DNA from: Crocinitomicaceae bacterium
GTDB taxonomy: Bacteria > Bacteroidota > Bacteroidia > Flavobacteriales_D > Crocinitomicaceae
Assembly (NCBI GenBank): GCA_030830785.1
Contig: JAURMI010000015.1
Span: 29,063-93,062 of the forward strand
Length of the DNA stretch: 64,000 nt
Reading direction: 5' to 3'
Part shown: positions 63,854 through 64,000 of the stretch, piece by piece
Position numbering within the stretch: position 1 is the first letter of the stretch
How the letters are laid out: the number at the start of each line of letters is the position of its first letter
The notes under the pieces: generated by a model
The model's input: only the letters and a program-made list of their open reading frames with translations
What the model was told of the DNA's origin: nothing
The model's database searches: none
Translations under genes and position numbers: made by a program

Positions 63854-64000
63854 TTAAAATTGTATACTTAGCTTAAGCAATAAATGTCGACTTGCCTGAG
63901 GATAAAAGAAATTCTCTGTTATGGTCTGCCCTGCATATTGATAACTGAATGTATAGCCGTTATTGGCATACATGGCATTGAATAGGTTATTGACAAGACA
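63854..64000 (-). CDS. C-terminal end of a TonB-dependent outer-membrane receptor, cut by the window edge
   Basis: Not in the ORF track because it is short. On the minus strand the last 48 codons before a TAA (63854-63856) read LVNNLFNAMYANNGYTFSYQY, then ENFFYPQASRHLLLKLSIQF. The LxNNLFNxxYxxNGYTxSY and YYPQAxRxxxLxLxxxF motifs are the standard C-terminal strand of SusC/RagA-like and other TonB-dependent receptors in Bacteroidota. The rest of the gene lies beyond base 64000, so substrate and full length cannot be told. It is followed by the TonB_C/barrel fusion gene. Confidence 0.88.
   Translation of the reverse strand, partial: CLVNNLFNAMYANNGYTFSYQYAGQTITENFFYPQASRHLLLKLSIQF

Overview
This window is an ordinary, gene-dense piece of the chromosome of a member of the Bacteroidota, most likely of the order Flavobacteriales or a close relative. 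The evidence is consistent: AT-rich DNA, type IX secretion (T9SS) genes (porV, porU, a porP/sprF protein, gldJ), two secreted proteins carrying T9SS sorting domains, a GLPGLI protein, an OMP_b-brl_3-type barrel, SusC/RagA-like receptor remains, TANNTTTG -7 promoter boxes, and near absence of Shine-Dalgarno sequences. I see no prophage, transposon, CRISPR array, rRNA or tRNA. About 60 protein genes fill nearly all of the sequence; only one gap exceeds 300 bases. Layout: 1-8940 holds the 3' part of aroA, a TPR-like lipoprotein, def, ruvX, a lipoprotein, an outer-membrane barrel overlapping a GLPGLI gene, rmlA/rfbA and a polyprenyl synthase. 8998-13093 holds a T9SS type A cargo protein, an alpha/beta hydrolase with an HMA-type lipoprotein, and two tandem paralogous lipoproteins, each closed by a clear intrinsic terminator. 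13114-14791 has 3-hydroxyanthranilate dioxygenase and an acyl-CoA dehydrogenase. 14854-22525 is a long plus-strand series: anmK, an amino-acid dehydrogenase, nhaD, folC, pyrR, pyrB, a STAS protein and rnz. 22497-27630 has lptF/G and tgt (minus), then glycosyltransferase, ECF sigma factor and rsmG (plus), then ispF (minus). 27632-37936 is the T9SS/gliding block: porV and porU leave on the minus strand; sprF and an unusually long gldJ leave on the plus strand, followed by murF. 37937-46938 holds prfB, gcvH, a NUC1-type nuclease, gyrB, glutathione peroxidase, an OmpA-domain protein, valS and a DUF1573 protein. 47289-53288 holds pyrE, an SRPBCC-like protein, birA, rsfS, ftsH, cdsA, psd and a tiny Lys/Cys-rich secreted peptide. 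53357-64000 holds an acyl-CoA ligase, an SLC13 carrier, a small conserved protein, an RlmI-like methyltransferase, a MATE exporter, fmt, a Cys-rich T9SS type B cargo protein, a TonB_C/beta-barrel fusion, and the C-terminal end of a TonB-dependent receptor cut by the window edge. How the genes work together: the T9SS proteins form the terminal export and attachment machinery (PorV shuttle, PorU sortase, GldJ lipoprotein, SprF-type barrel), and the two sorting-domain proteins are its probable clients. pyrR, pyrB and pyrE belong to pyrimidine synthesis; cdsA and psd to phospholipid synthesis beside the membrane protease ftsH; def, fmt, prfB, rsfS, rsmG, tgt and valS to translation. I did not find a clear new defence or mobile system. 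The most unusual things are: the roughly 285-residue insertion in GldJ; a secreted TonB_C domain fused to an outer-membrane barrel; a terminator-like hairpin after gyrB that also encodes the membrane anchor of the next gene; a TGT enzyme whose zinc-binding cysteines are all replaced; a prfB without the common programmed frameshift; and a Lys/Cys/His-rich mini-protein. All functional calls are from reading motifs by eye; no database search was possible.
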